A stretch of DNA of 64,000 nucleotides from the NCBI RefSeq assembly GCF_000423765.1, contig NZ_AUIP01000006.1, positions 1 through 64,000 on the forward strand, written 5' to 3'. This DNA is from Streptococcus porci DSM 23759 (GTDB taxonomy: Bacteria > Bacillota > Bacilli > Lactobacillales > Streptococcaceae). The notes beneath the pieces are model-generated. The model saw only the letters and a program-made list of their open reading frames with translations, was not told the origin of the DNA and did no database searches. The translations under genes were made by a program, and so were the position numbers. Positions 24,308 to 32,899 of the stretch are shown here, piece after piece (the stretch's first letter is position 1; each line of letters opens with the position of its first letter).

Positions 24308-24332
24308 CAGAAAACGTTTACAATGATACAAT
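24304..24332 (+). promoter_or_regulatory. Sugar ABC operon promoter with cre site in the spacer
   Basis: TTGACA (24304-24309), 17-base spacer, TACAAT (24327-24332). The spacer contains AGAAAACGTTTACA (24309-24322), one mismatch from the cre consensus TGWAANCGNTNWCA. A CcpA site between -35 and -10 predicts strong catabolite repression. Confidence 0.85.
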
Positions 24333-24365
24333 TCTTTTGTAAATAAATCAATGCATTTTTATTTC

Positions 24366-24443
24366 AAATAAAAATGAAACGTTTCAAAGGTTTTTGGGAA
24401 GCAAAGACCTTCTTCTCAAAAAATAAAAATGAAACGTTTCAAA
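24366..24443 (+). promoter_or_regulatory. Two identical operator palindromes before the sugar-binding gene
   Basis: TGAAACGTTTCA occurs at 24375-24386 and 24430-24441 inside a 23-base perfect direct repeat (24366-24388 and 24421-24443), 55 bases apart. Both are downstream of the promoter; the second touches the ribosome site AAAGGAGG. This is a typical LacI-family target and would permit a DNA loop or a transcription roadblock. Confidence 0.82.
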
Positions 24444-24455
24444 AAGGAGGAAAAG

Positions 24456-25757
24456 ATGAAAATCTTTAAAAAATCAACAATTGCTGTCGCTCTCTTTTCT
24501 GCGGTAGTTTTGACTGCCTGTGGACAGGGTGGAGGTAATAAAACCGCCGATTCTGGTGATAAAAATACCGTTACCTTATGGGTGCAATATTCAGAGGAAT
24601 CTGCAGAAGGACAAGTGATGTCACAATCCATTAAGGATTTCAATGAAAGTAATGGTAAAGGCTATACAGCTAAAGTTGAGTATATTCCTCGTAGCGGTTC
24701 TGGTGGTGGTTATGAGGATAAGGTAAATGCAGCCTTAACAACCAATACTCTGCCGGATGTACTGACTTTGGACGGACCAAACACAGCTGCATATGCAAAA
24801 TCAGGAATTATTGCTCCGATTGACGATTACGTAACTAACAAAGATGATCTTCTACCAAGTATTATTGAAGAAGGGACATATGACGGTAAGTTGTATTCAC
24901 TTGGATATTCAGAATCAGGGGTAGGTATCTTCTATAATAAAAAAATGTTGGAAGAAGCAGGAGTTGATTTAACAACCCTACCAACAGTTGATAATCCGTG
25001 GACCTACGAGCAATACAATAAGCTTTTTGAAACACTAACGAAAAAATACAACAAACCAGCCATTGATGTCGGTTTTGATGACCATTCAGAATGGTTAATG
25101 TATGCTTTCACACCATTTGTATGGTCATCAGGTGGAGGTGTTGTTAGTGAAGATGGTAAAACGGCATCAGGAACTTTCGATAATGCTGGGTCCGTTGAAG
25201 CATTTACCTTTATACAAGGACTGATTAAAAACGGCTATTCTACTATTACTCCAGAGAAAAATGGTTTCCAAACAGGTGTGTATCCGTTGAAAATGACAGG
25301 TTCTTGGACAATGCAAGAAATGGATTCACAATATACTGATATCGAATACGGAGTCCTACCATTACCAATGTCTCCAACAACGAAAAAATTGGTTTCTCCA
25401 ACTGGTAGCTGGGCATACGGAATGAGTGCAACAACTACTAAGAAAGAGGCTGCTGGAGCATTGATTGATTTCCTTGGTTCAGAGCAGGAAGTGTATGATA
25501 TGAGTGTCGGTAACTCAGTCTTGCCATCTAGAAAATCAACATCTGATCGTTTGGCTTCAGAAGTATCTGAACAGATGAAAGTTCTATTGGAACAAAATGC
25601 TAAGACAGGTCATGCGCGTCCAGTTTTGGTAAATTACCCACAAGTAAGCCGAATTGTACAAAATACAGTGACAGAAGTAACCTATGTCGACCAAAATGCA
25701 GATGTGAAAGCTTTGCTTGAGCAAAAAGCTAAAGAAATCGACCCGCTTTTGCCATAA
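24456..25757 (+). CDS. Sugar ABC transporter substrate-binding lipoprotein
   Basis: Start at ATG 24456 is set by AAAGGAGG just upstream; a longer frame from 24429 runs through the operator. The 433-residue protein has a lipobox LTAC with Cys22 and an extracellular solute-binding family 1 domain (VTLWVQYSEESAEGQ, ALTTNTLPDVLTLDGPN, PTGSWAYGMSATTTKKEAAG). It binds an oligosaccharide outside the cell for the two downstream permeases. With a GH32 enzyme in the operon the likely ligand is sucrose or short fructans. A 7-bp-stem hairpin downstream (25777-25814) may stabilise the message and favour higher expression of this gene. Confidence 0.87.
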   Translation: MKIFKKSTIAVALFSAVVLTACGQGGGNKTADSGDKNTVTLWVQYSEESAEGQVMSQSIKDFNESNGKGYTAKVEYIPRSGSGGGYEDKVNAALTTNTLPDVLTLDGPNTAAYAKSGIIAPIDDYVTNKDDLLPSIIEEGTYDGKLYSLGYSESGVGIFYNKKMLEEAGVDLTTLPTVDNPWTYEQYNKLFETLTKKYNKPAIDVGFDDHSEWLMYAFTPFVWSSGGGVVSEDGKTASGTFDNAGSVEAFTFIQGLIKNGYSTITPEKNGFQTGVYPLKMTGSWTMQEMDSQYTDIEYGVLPLPMSPTTKKLVSPTGSWAYGMSATTTKKEAAGALIDFLGSEQEVYDMSVGNSVLPSRKSTSDRLASEVSEQMKVLLEQNAKTGHARPVLVNYPQVSRIVQNTVTEVTYVDQNADVKALLEQKAKEIDPLLP

Positions 25758-25776
25758 GAGCACGTCTGTCAATAAT

Positions 25777-25814
25777 GGGCTGTCTAGCGCAGAATATCTG
25801 AGTATAGACAGTCC
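25777..25814 (+). other. Intercistronic hairpin after the sugar-binding gene
   Basis: CTGTCTA (25780-25786) pairs with TAGACAG (25805-25811), extended by flanking GG/CC with a mismatch. There is only a weak T tract, so it is more likely an mRNA-stabilising or partly terminating structure than a full terminator. Confidence 0.55.
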
Positions 25815-25841
25815 ATATTGTTTTAAATAAGGAGCAATTTT

Positions 25842-26723
25842 ATGAAAGCAAAGACAAAAGAATCAGTAATGGGTTATCTCTTTTTGTCACCTGCGATGAT
25901 TATCTTGGGGTTATTCCTATTTTTACCAACTCTGTTATCTATTTATTATGCCTTTACCAACTATTACTTACTGACACCTGATGCGACGACATTTATTGGA
26001 TTGGATAATTTTAAAAAATTATTCTCAGATCCCCTGTTTATGCAAAGTTTGAAAAATATTGGCCAATTTGTGATTTTTATCATTCCTATTCAGCTCGGCT
26101 TGGCTCTGGGGCTTGCCTTGCTGGTAAATAACAAACGGAAATCAACCATTTTTTTCAAAGTTGCCTTTTTCGCCCCTGTTGTTATGTCGCTGGTTGTTGT
26201 GTCAGTTTTGTGGCTTGTTTTGCTAAACCCATCCAGTGGACTTATCAACTCTGTTCTGAATGCCATTGGAATTGAGTCACAACCATTTTTGACAAGCCCT
26301 AAACAAGCCATGTTTGTGATTATCGCAGTATCCGCTTGGCAAGGGGCGGGATACCAGATGTTGATTTTCTTGGCAGGTTTGCAAAATATTCCATCTTCTC
26401 TGTATGAAGCAGCAAGTATTGATGGTGCTGGAAAGTGGCGACAATTCATCAGTATCACCTTGCCTATGTTGAAACCAACTTCTATTTTGATTTTAACAAC
26501 AACTTTAATCGATGCCTTTAAACTGGTTATCCAACCTATGGTTATGACCCAAGGTGGTCCACTTAATTCAACCCTGACACCTGTTTACTACATTTATCGA
26601 ACAGGTTTCACTGATCGGATGGTTGGCTATGCAAGTTCCATTACCGTTATCTTTGGGGCAATCATCATTATCTTTACACTAATTCAACGAAAATTAACAG
26701 GAGATGAGGGCTATCATGAATAA
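25842..26723 (+). CDS. Sugar ABC transporter permease (MalF/UgpA type)
   Basis: The 293-residue protein has six likely membrane segments, beginning SVMGYLFLSPAMIILGLFLF, with the cytoplasmic EAA loop EAASIDGAGKWRQFISITLP (about residues 191-210) that contacts the ATPase. It is the first of two permeases of the CUT1 type. The ribosome site AAGGAG lies just before the ATG. Its stop codon overlaps the start of the second permease by eight bases. No ATP-binding gene lies in the locus, so the shared MsmK-type ATPase known in streptococci probably energises it. Confidence 0.9.
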   Translation: MKAKTKESVMGYLFLSPAMIILGLFLFLPTLLSIYYAFTNYYLLTPDATTFIGLDNFKKLFSDPLFMQSLKNIGQFVIFIIPIQLGLALGLALLVNNKRKSTIFFKVAFFAPVVMSLVVVSVLWLVLLNPSSGLINSVLNAIGIESQPFLTSPKQAMFVIIAVSAWQGAGYQMLIFLAGLQNIPSSLYEAASIDGAGKWRQFISITLPMLKPTSILILTTTLIDAFKLVIQPMVMTQGGPLNSTLTPVYYIYRTGFTDRMVGYASSITVIFGAIIIIFTLIQRKLTGDEGYHE

Positions 26724-27558
26724 AAAAGCACATAAAGTATTGTATTTTATCTTAACCTTGCTTTTAGCACTTCTATTCATTTTTCCTTTGGTATGGATGG
26801 TGGCATCATCAATGAAAAGTGAGCAGGCTGTCTTTGAGGAGCTAGGTACTTGGAAATCATTTTTACCATCTTTTAACCCTAGTGACTGGTTTAAACCTTA
26901 TCAAGAAATTTCAAGTCGTTTTAACCTTTTTCAATATATCGGAAATAGTATTTTCTATGCAACTTGCGTAACTTCTGGATCAATTCTGGTTAATTCTTTA
27001 GCAGGCTATGCTTTTGCAAAATTTGAGTTTAAAGGAAAAAAATTGCTGTTTGCTCTAATGCTGGCTCTTTTAGTTATTCCGGCTGAGACTATTATGATTA
27101 CCAAATTTTCCATCGTGCAAAAGCTGGGTATCTTGAATACGCGATTGGCCGTTATCTTACCCGCCCTTTCTGCACCACTATTTATTTACATGTTTAGGCA
27201 GTTTTTCAAAGCGGTGTCAGATGAAATCTTAGAAGCAGCAAGAATTGAAGGAGCTTCGCATTTTAGAATTTTTTGGAATATTATGCTTCCTTTGTCTAAG
27301 CCAGCGATTGCTACTGTTGGGACACTGTCCTTTATTGGTAGCTGGAATGACTATATTTGGCCATTGATGGTTTTGACAAATACCAGTGATTTTCCACTCC
27401 AAGTAGCCATTACTAATATTAATAATACTCAGCCTACATATACTAATCAGATTATGGCAATGTTGACCATTTCAACAATTCCTCTGATTGTGATTTATGT
27501 TTTCTTCCAAAAATATCTAGTTCAGGGTCTTGGAAGTACTGGAACGGGGGTAAAATAA
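26716..27558 (+). CDS. Sugar ABC transporter permease (MalG/UgpE type)
   Basis: I start at ATG 26716, which overlaps the previous gene by eight bases and has a GAGGG ribosome site; an ATG at 26704 is less likely. The 280-residue protein has six membrane segments (KVLYFILTLLLALLFIFPLV first) and the EAA loop EAARIEGASHFRIFWNIMLP. It pairs with the upstream permease. MIMITKF-like and NTSDFPLQVAITNINN segments fit the MalG branch. The GH32 gene starts three bases after its stop. Confidence 0.9.
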   Translation: MNKKAHKVLYFILTLLLALLFIFPLVWMVASSMKSEQAVFEELGTWKSFLPSFNPSDWFKPYQEISSRFNLFQYIGNSIFYATCVTSGSILVNSLAGYAFAKFEFKGKKLLFALMLALLVIPAETIMITKFSIVQKLGILNTRLAVILPALSAPLFIYMFRQFFKAVSDEILEAARIEGASHFRIFWNIMLPLSKPAIATVGTLSFIGSWNDYIWPLMVLTNTSDFPLQVAITNINNTQPTYTNQIMAMLTISTIPLIVIYVFFQKYLVQGLGSTGTGVK

Positions 27559-27561
27559 ACT

Positions 27562-28923
27562 ATGACAACATATACAGTTGATCGTGCGAACAGATACATT
27601 GCTGAGCATAAGGATCAGGTCAACCAGACCTTTAAACCGGAAAAACATTTTTCTGCTGAGATTGGATGGATTAATGATCCTAATGGTTTTGTTTTTTTCC
27701 AAGGCGAATATCATCTCTTTTATCAATTTTACCCATATGGTAGTTTTTGGGGGCCTATGCACTGGGGACATGCTAAATCGAAGGATTTAGTGATTTGGGA
27801 ACATCTGCCAGTCGCCTTGGCACCTGATATGCCTTATGATAAAGATGGCTGTTTCTCAGGCTCTGCCCTTGTCAAAGACGATACTCTATGGATTATGTAC
27901 ACGGGTAATGTCGTAGCTGAAGATGGATCCGTGCAGCAGGTTCAAAACATGGCCTATTCCAAGGACGGTGTGGCCTTTACCAAAATTGCGGAAAATCCAG
28001 TTGCGACTGGGGCTTGTTTACCAGATGAGCTGATTGCTTCGGATTTCCGTGATCCTAAATTATTTGAAAAAGATGGTCGTTATTATGCGGTGGTGGCTGC
28101 TAAACACAAGGAAGATGTAGGCACCGTTGTTCTTTTAGGGTCAGAGGACTTGCGTAAGTGGGAGTTTGAATCCATTTTCTTAAAAGGTCTTCCGGGTCAA
28201 GGCGTTATGTGGGAATGCCCAGACTATTTTATGCTAGATGGCAAGGATATGATTATTGTATCACCCATGCGATTTGAGCGTACTAAATACAACTACCGTA
28301 ATCTCAATTCTAGTGTTATGATTGTGGGGCAGGTTGACTGGGAGAGTAAAACATTCCAGGCAGAAGAAATTCGTGAACTTGATCATGGACATGATTTTTA
28401 TGCCCCGCAGAGCTTACAGGATGAAGTGGGACGTAGAATTATCATTGCTTGGATTCATTCTTGGGGGCGCAATTTGCCACCCCATGATTTAAACCACGGT
28501 TGGGCTGGAAGCATGAGTCTGCCCCGCCAATTGCAATATGTTGACGGCACACTTGTACAAAAGCTCTTGCCAGAAAGTTTGGAGGCTTTGGAGCACCTAA
28601 CTTTGGATTCCAATGTGGTATCGGGTTATCTGGAGGTGTCTGTTACAGACAGTTGCCATTTCCGTTTCGGGACTGATGAGGACTACATCACCTTTGGTGT
28701 TGATAAGGAGGAGGGCGTCGTTTACATTGACCGCAGAGGACTGAGATATCAGCCAATTGGTGAGGAATCTTGGGATATGCGTCGTCGTGCAGTGGAAATA
28801 GATGCTCATAAGTTATTGGTTGTTTTAGATAAAAATTCCATCGAAATTTTTGTCAACAATGGTCAAGAGAGCCTAACCAGTGCTTTTTATATCGAGGGAA
28901 GCAAGCAAATCACTCAACTCTAG
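27562..28923 (+). CDS. Intracellular GH32 beta-fructosidase (sucrose or sucrose-phosphate hydrolase type)
   Basis: The 453-residue enzyme without signal peptide has all three GH32 catalytic motifs: WINDPNG with nucleophile D39, FRDP with transition-state D164, and WECP with acid/base E218; also FSGSAL near residue 98. A five-blade propeller (about 28-330) is followed by a beta-sandwich domain. It would split sucrose or fructo-oligosaccharides brought in by the ABC transporter. Because import is by ABC and not by PTS, unphosphorylated sucrose or kestose-type sugars are the likelier substrate, as in the pneumococcal sus locus. The gene starts three bases after the permease stop. Confidence 0.9.
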   Translation: MTTYTVDRANRYIAEHKDQVNQTFKPEKHFSAEIGWINDPNGFVFFQGEYHLFYQFYPYGSFWGPMHWGHAKSKDLVIWEHLPVALAPDMPYDKDGCFSGSALVKDDTLWIMYTGNVVAEDGSVQQVQNMAYSKDGVAFTKIAENPVATGACLPDELIASDFRDPKLFEKDGRYYAVVAAKHKEDVGTVVLLGSEDLRKWEFESIFLKGLPGQGVMWECPDYFMLDGKDMIIVSPMRFERTKYNYRNLNSSVMIVGQVDWESKTFQAEEIRELDHGHDFYAPQSLQDEVGRRIIIAWIHSWGRNLPPHDLNHGWAGSMSLPRQLQYVDGTLVQKLLPESLEALEHLTLDSNVVSGYLEVSVTDSCHFRFGTDEDYITFGVDKEEGVVYIDRRGLRYQPIGEESWDMRRRAVEIDAHKLLVVLDKNSIEIFVNNGQESLTSAFYIEGSKQITQL

Positions 28924-29004
28924 TCTAGGAGCATAGAAGTCAGATAATAGTAGAGTAAGAAATGATCGTTTGTCAAAGTAAAGCGATTGAATAAGAAGAC
29001 TAAG

Positions 29005-29042
29005 AGGAAGTAAAAGCGACTAGCTGGCACTTCCTTTTTTTT
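29005..29042 (+). terminator. Terminator of the sugar operon
   Basis: AGGAAGT (29005-29011) pairs with ACTTCCT (29029-29035) and is followed by T8. Confidence 0.78.
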
Positions 29043-29157
29043 GTCAAAAATGAAAAAGGTGATTTTATGGGAGAAAGCAGGGCAGAGATTGAATTTGATT
29101 TGATAAATCAAGCGATGTTTACTGTGATTGACTAGCCGTTCATCATTTAAGCGAAGT

Positions 29158-29195
29158 CCACTAGACCTTTTCAAAGCAAAGGTTTGGTGGTTTTT
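29158..29195 (+). terminator. Hairpin terminator after the 29.1-kb remnant
   Basis: CCAC-TAG-ACCTTT (29158-29170) pairs with AAAGGT-TTG-GTGG (29178-29190) with a small internal mismatch and runs into TTTTT. Confidence 0.65.
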
Positions 29196-29213
29196 GTTTA
29201 GAAAAATAAAAAA

Positions 29214-29287
29214 TTTATCGAAAAATGATAAAAATATGTTGACAAAGGAGTTTTTCTGTTATATCATAATAATATCGAAAGACGATA
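29214..29287 (+). promoter_or_regulatory. Promoter of the ABC-2 operon flanked by two TATCG dyads
   Basis: TTGACA (29239-29244), 17-base spacer, TATCAT (29262-29267). Upstream is TTTATC-N7-GATAAA (29214-29232) and downstream TATCG-N5-CGATA (29273-29287); both fit TATCGAAARAYGATA and are about 57 bases apart centre to centre. The pair brackets the polymerase site and suggests repression by one dimeric regulator bound at two operators. The regulator is not identified. Confidence 0.72.
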
Positions 29288-29379
29288 AAAAATGATTTCA
29301 AAACAACGATTCGTCGTCGAAAAATAGAAAAAGTTAAGAGCTCAGCTTTTTCAAAAAAAAATAATAAAGGAAAAATACA

Positions 29380-29838
29380 ATGAAAACTATCAAATCACTC
29401 ACAAACATCCTCCTCTCAGTTGCTATCTTTATCCTTGGTCTGCAAGTTCTTCTAGCTCTTATCGTGACTTTTGTTCCAACTTGGTACATAGCAGAGCTAC
29501 AAAATGCGGACATTCTGGTGACAGGTCAGATTGGTCTAGTTAGTCTGTCAGTTCTTCTTATTCACAATTTTCTCTGGATACTGGGTCTTAGCAAGGTCAA
29601 AACGTTTGTCAAAAATTTCCAAGTGTCAGATCTAATGACGCAAGCATTTGCTAATACCCTGAAAAAAGCAGGTCTCTTTGTCCTAGTTACAGAACTTTTT
29701 TCAAGCTACTTAGCGACAATTCAGGCACCAGAAGGAACTTATCTCATTAGCGTTAAACACGGTGTTTACTTGATCATTGCAGGTTTTGCCTGCGACTATG
29801 CTAACCGTTACATGTTAAAAAAAGGTCTAAGCCTTTAA
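29380..29838 (+). CDS. Four-helix membrane protein, unknown function
   Basis: The 152-residue protein has membrane segments ILLSVAIFILGLQVLLALIV, GQIGLVSLSVLLIHNFLWIL, GLFVLVTELFSSYLA and HGVYLIIAGFACDYANRY. Its arrangement recalls DUF2975 proteins such as the one at 32249-32887, but I cannot assert homology. It is the first gene of an operon with an ABC-2 transporter (23 bases to the ATPase gene), driven by a strong promoter with paired dyads. It may be a sensor or accessory subunit. The ribosome site AAAGGA is present, and the leader of about 100 bases is A-rich. Confidence 0.65.
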   Translation: MKTIKSLTNILLSVAIFILGLQVLLALIVTFVPTWYIAELQNADILVTGQIGLVSLSVLLIHNFLWILGLSKVKTFVKNFQVSDLMTQAFANTLKKAGLFVLVTELFSSYLATIQAPEGTYLISVKHGVYLIIAGFACDYANRYMLKKGLSL

Positions 29839-29860
29839 AAGAGGACCAAAGGAGCTTATC

Positions 29861-30730
29861 ATGCAAAATTTACTAACCATTAACAATATCAGCAAACGCT
29901 ATGGCAAACAAAAAGCACTTGATGAGGTCAGCTTCTCCATCAAAAAAGGAGAAATTCTGGGACTGGTCGGTCAAAATGGTGCGGGAAAAACAACCTTGAT
30001 TAGGGTTTTGATCGGGCTAATTGCTAAAGATCAGGGTGAGATTATCCGAAATCCAGATGACAAGATCGGTGCTATCATTGAATCGCCAGTCCTCTATCCA
30101 AACATGTCAGCCCAGGACAATCTGACCTATGCTGCTCTGCAAATTGGCATCAAGAATAAAGAAAAGCGTATCGCTCAAGTCCTGAAGCTAGTTGGGCTTT
30201 CTGACGTTGACAAGAAGAAAAAGGTCAAGGATTTTTCGTTGGGCATGCGTCAGCGCATGGCGATTGCCCTAGCTATTCTGGATTTTCCGGATTTTCTCAT
30301 TTTGGATGAGCCAATCAACGGTCTAGATCCGTCCGGAATTAAAGAAATGCGGGAGATTATCCATAATTTGCGTGACACATATGGCATGACGATTCTGATT
30401 TCTAGCCATATCTTGTCTGAGCTGGAGTTGGTTGTTGACCGTTTTGTCATCATGCACAAGGGGCGTATTATTAAGGACATTGACAAGTCTGCTCTCCGGG
30501 CTCAGGTGGAGGAGAGGATTTATCTTTCGACTGTGGATAATAAGCAGGCGTATCAAGTTCTAAGTGACTTGGGCTTAGCACCGCTTTTCCAAGGGGACAA
30601 GCTTCTCCTATCACCAGATACATCTGTACAGGAAATCATCCTCTACCTCTTAGAGAAAAAGATTGACATCACAGACATTTACCATGCGGGCGGTCATTTT
30701 GAAGACTACTACTTGAGTTTGTTAGACTAG
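29861..30730 (+). CDS. ABC transporter ATP-binding protein
   Basis: The 289-residue protein has Walker A GQNGAGKTTLI (about residues 39-49), Q-loop region, the signature FSLGMRQRMAIALAI, Walker B DFLILDEPINGLDPSGIKEM and the switch SSHILSEL. The sequence resembles ATPases of bacitracin- and lantibiotic-type ABC-2 systems (BcrA/LanF group). It has an extra C-terminal domain of about 80 residues typical of that group. It lies 13 bases before its permease gene. Function could be peptide or drug export or immunity; sequence does not decide. Confidence 0.88.
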   Translation: MQNLLTINNISKRYGKQKALDEVSFSIKKGEILGLVGQNGAGKTTLIRVLIGLIAKDQGEIIRNPDDKIGAIIESPVLYPNMSAQDNLTYAALQIGIKNKEKRIAQVLKLVGLSDVDKKKKVKDFSLGMRQRMAIALAILDFPDFLILDEPINGLDPSGIKEMREIIHNLRDTYGMTILISSHILSELELVVDRFVIMHKGRIIKDIDKSALRAQVEERIYLSTVDNKQAYQVLSDLGLAPLFQGDKLLLSPDTSVQEIILYLLEKKIDITDIYHAGGHFEDYYLSLLD

Positions 30731-30743
30731 AAAGAAGGGTATC

Positions 30744-31451
30744 ATGTTACATTACTTAAAAGCTGATTTTTATCGTATTCGTAAGGAGCGTCTCTCGCTA
30801 ATCTCAATTCTTTTACTGATGGTTTTTGGAACGCTTTTTGCCTACATTTACCGTGGAAATCGTTCGAGTCAAGTGGCAACAAGTCTTGTTATGGCTTGGC
30901 CGACCTTGCTTCCACTCTTTTTCGTCACGCCAGCCAAGATTTTCTTAGGAGAGGACATGACCAACCGCACCATCAATAATCTCCTCATCAAAAGTCAAAA
31001 TCGATTTAAGATTTTTGCCTACAAGTGGGGAATGACGGTAGTTACATCTTGGTTCTATATCCTTGTTGCTCTGGGAATGACAGGGCTTGTTCACCAACTT
31101 TTGACAGGTGTGTCCTCCTATCAGACTATGCTGACTTATGTTCTTTATCAGTTGCCCCTTTACACAGTCATTGCTAGTCTCTGTGCTTTTATCTTTGCAT
31201 TCTTTGACCGTATCTACCAGTCTTACATGGTTTACATCATTCTTGTCTTGCTCTTCGACCAACTGGCTAGTCTGATGATGGGAATGCTCTTTAAGACGGA
31301 TGCTCTAGCTCCTTATATGATGTTTAATCAGTTGAGTCAGGTTGATATTTCTGGTGACTTTTTAACTAATACGAGTTTGGTTGCCCTGCTTTTCACCCTG
31401 ATTTATGCTTTTGTCGGGTATTTGCTCTTTGAGAAACGTGAATTTAAATAA
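30744..31451 (+). CDS. ABC-2 type transporter permease
   Basis: The 235-residue protein has six likely membrane segments (LSLISILLLMVFGTLFAYIY; LVMAWPTLLPLFFVTPAKIF; GMTVVTSWFYILVALGMTGL; TVIASLCAFIFAFF; MVYIILVLLFDQLASLMMGM; LVALLFTLIYAFVGYLLF). Between the second and third stands FLGEDMTNRTINNLLIKSQNR, a cytoplasmic motif seen in ABC-2 permeases of the BcrB/NatB kind. It pairs with the upstream ATPase. The DUF4097-like gene begins 11 bases after its stop. Confidence 0.85.
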   Translation: MLHYLKADFYRIRKERLSLISILLLMVFGTLFAYIYRGNRSSQVATSLVMAWPTLLPLFFVTPAKIFLGEDMTNRTINNLLIKSQNRFKIFAYKWGMTVVTSWFYILVALGMTGLVHQLLTGVSSYQTMLTYVLYQLPLYTVIASLCAFIFAFFDRIYQSYMVYIILVLLFDQLASLMMGMLFKTDALAPYMMFNQLSQVDISGDFLTNTSLVALLFTLIYAFVGYLLFEKREFK

Positions 31452-31461
31452 GGAGATTGAG

Positions 31462-32025
31462 ATGAAAAAGAAGATTTTGTTTGGCTTTTTAACACTTGTA
31501 GTATTGGGTCTTGCTGGTCTTGTCTGGCTTGGAGTTCAGAACGATAAGGCTGATGTGGTCTATGATAAGATCTTAACCGTGCCTGCACAAGCCATAAAGG
31601 TTTTAAGGCTTTCTAGTTTGGAACAGCCTGCCAAAGTGATTGTTAGAGAAAGCGAACAGGCTGAAACGACGGTTCACATTAGTGGCCAAGTGTCGAAAAA
31701 CAATATTGATGCCATGGAGGAACAATTTGGCATTGATGATGAGGGAGATTTGTTAATTTCCTTTGTTAAGGGTGGGTTCAGCGTGATAGTCATGGGGGAG
31801 AAACCAACCGTGACTATTGAGATTAATCTGGCTAAGGGCGTCAGCTTTGAAGATTTTTCTTACTTTAGTAGCAATGGCGGAGCGGACATCAGCTTACCAG
31901 CTAGTTTTGACGGCATTTTCCAAGTAAAAGGAGGGAAGATATCCAAACCCGAGGACGGAATCAACCAGAATCGTCAGGCAAAAATTGAAACGCAAAAAGG
32001 GGATATTTCCATCACTTTGAATTAG
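31462..32025 (+). CDS. Membrane-anchored DUF4097-like beta-helix protein
   Basis: Start at ATG 31462 follows AAGGAGA. The 187-residue protein has one N-terminal membrane segment (ILFGFLTLVVLGLAGLVWLG) and an extracytoplasmic domain rich in beta strands (IKVLRLSSLEQPAKVIVRES, TTVHISGQVS, PTVTIEINL, ISLPASFDGIFQVKGGKI) that ends GDISITLN. This fits the DUF4097/DUF2807 putative adhesin-like fold that often accompanies two-gene ABC systems or small regulators. Its role is unknown; it could sense or shield the envelope. A decayed paralogous tail follows immediately. Confidence 0.65.
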   Translation: MKKKILFGFLTLVVLGLAGLVWLGVQNDKADVVYDKILTVPAQAIKVLRLSSLEQPAKVIVRESEQAETTVHISGQVSKNNIDAMEEQFGIDDEGDLLISFVKGGFSVIVMGEKPTVTIEINLAKGVSFEDFSYFSSNGGADISLPASFDGIFQVKGGKISKPEDGINQNRQAKIETQKGDISITLN

Positions 32026-32039
32026 AAAAGAAGAGATAA

Positions 32040-32171
32040 AAAGCGGGCTATTCAGGATTTTTAGTAGGGATCTTTGTTGAGATGGGATTTGCCTTTGAAA
32101 ATAGCTTTGACACAGATAAAACCAAGATAGTCGTTAATAATTATGGTGGTGATATTATCGTCGAAAAATAA
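32040..32171 (+). pseudogene. Tail fragment of a second DUF4097-like protein
   Basis: An open frame without a proper start reads KAGYSGFLVGIFVEMGFAFE, then NSFDTDKTKIVVNNYGGDII and VEK to TAA at 32169-32171. The end NYGGDIIVEK resembles the beta-rich end GDISITLN of the preceding gene. An in-frame TAA at 32037-32039 closes the fragment upstream. It is best read as the remainder of a duplicated or fused gene after deletion. It might also be chance coding-like sequence. Confidence 0.45.
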
Positions 32172-32175
32172 AAAG

Positions 32176-32204
32176 TTGCCCTCAGTCAATAAAGTGCGTA
32201 TAAT
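32176..32204 (+). promoter_or_regulatory. Promoter of the DUF2975/XRE pair
   Basis: TTGCCC (32176-32181), 17-base spacer, TATAAT (32199-32204). The ribosome site AAAGGAG stands before the ATG at 32249. Confidence 0.72.
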
Positions 32205-32248
32205 AAGAGTATCACAGACAAAAACTGACGAAAGCAAAGGAGTAAATC

Positions 32249-32887
32249 ATGCAAGTGAATTTTTATCTTTCATTATTGCTAATCTTGATCATTTTCCTCT
32301 TTTTAGCATGGTGTTTTCTGAAAGCTAGGAAAAAGCCATTGACAAAACGTGAATTTGGCTATCTGCGCTGGGTCATTTATCTGGTTAATCTTTTGATTTT
32401 CAGTTTAGCACTGGGTGTGATAGGGGGTATCTTTCATCTTATCATCTCCTATTTTGGCGGTGCTGAATGGCTGACACAGCTGATGACAGAGAGCGAAACT
32501 GGCTTTAGTCTGACCTTTACTTTGGATAAAACAGCCTACATCAGCTCCGGTATTCGGCTAATCAATGCAGTGGCTGCTCTGGGGCTCTTGATTTGCATGC
32601 GAGCCTTTATGAAAAATATTCTAAACGAAGAAATTTTTATCTTTAAAAATGTGCGCTTAGCTCGTCTGTCAACTCTTTTCCTGCTTCTGGGGTCCTTGAT
32701 TCGTGAGGGATCAGACACTTCTGGTTTGGTGCTAAGCAACAAGTTTGCAGATGGGGAAGCAGTGCGCTCTTTTACCTACAGTTTCTTCAGTCTTAACTAC
32801 TTGCTAGCGGCCGTCCTTGTTTGGACCCTTTCCATTATTTTGGAAAAAGCTGTCGCTATTGCCGATGAAAATGAATTTACCATTTAG
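32249..32887 (+). CDS. DUF2975 membrane protein
   Basis: The 212-residue protein has four main membrane segments (FYLSLLLILIIFLFLAWCFL; WVIYLVNLLIFSLALGVIGG; GIRLINAVAALGLLICMRAF; LNYLLAAVLVWTLSIILEKA). The DUF2975 hallmark is the cytoplasmic stretch MKNILNEEIFIFKNVRLARL. DUF2975 genes are almost always next to a small Cro/CI-type regulator of the YozG kind, as here 12 bases downstream. The membrane protein may hold or control the regulator. No function has been shown that I know of. Confidence 0.8.
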   Translation: MQVNFYLSLLLILIIFLFLAWCFLKARKKPLTKREFGYLRWVIYLVNLLIFSLALGVIGGIFHLIISYFGGAEWLTQLMTESETGFSLTFTLDKTAYISSGIRLINAVAALGLLICMRAFMKNILNEEIFIFKNVRLARLSTLFLLLGSLIREGSDTSGLVLSNKFADGEAVRSFTYSFFSLNYLLAAVLVWTLSIILEKAVAIADENEFTI

Positions 32888-32899
32888 GGAGGGCAGATT

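Larger units (their letters stand above)
28924..29213 (+). other. Intergenic region with two terminators and a small coding remnant
   Basis: After the GH32 terminator a frame at 29043-29135 reads FVKNEKGDFMGESRAEIEFD and LINQAMFTVID before TAG; the composition looks coding but no start with a ribosome site is seen and I do not recognise it. It may be the tail of a lost gene. A second hairpin closes the region at 29158-29195. Confidence 0.35.

Noticed and set aside
29303..32171. Shared string TCGTCGAAAAATA near 29310 and 32158 as a possible paired regulatory element
   Set aside because: At 32158 it encodes the tail of the DUF4097-like remnant and in the other place it is in a leader; similarity is short and AT-rich, so chance is likely.
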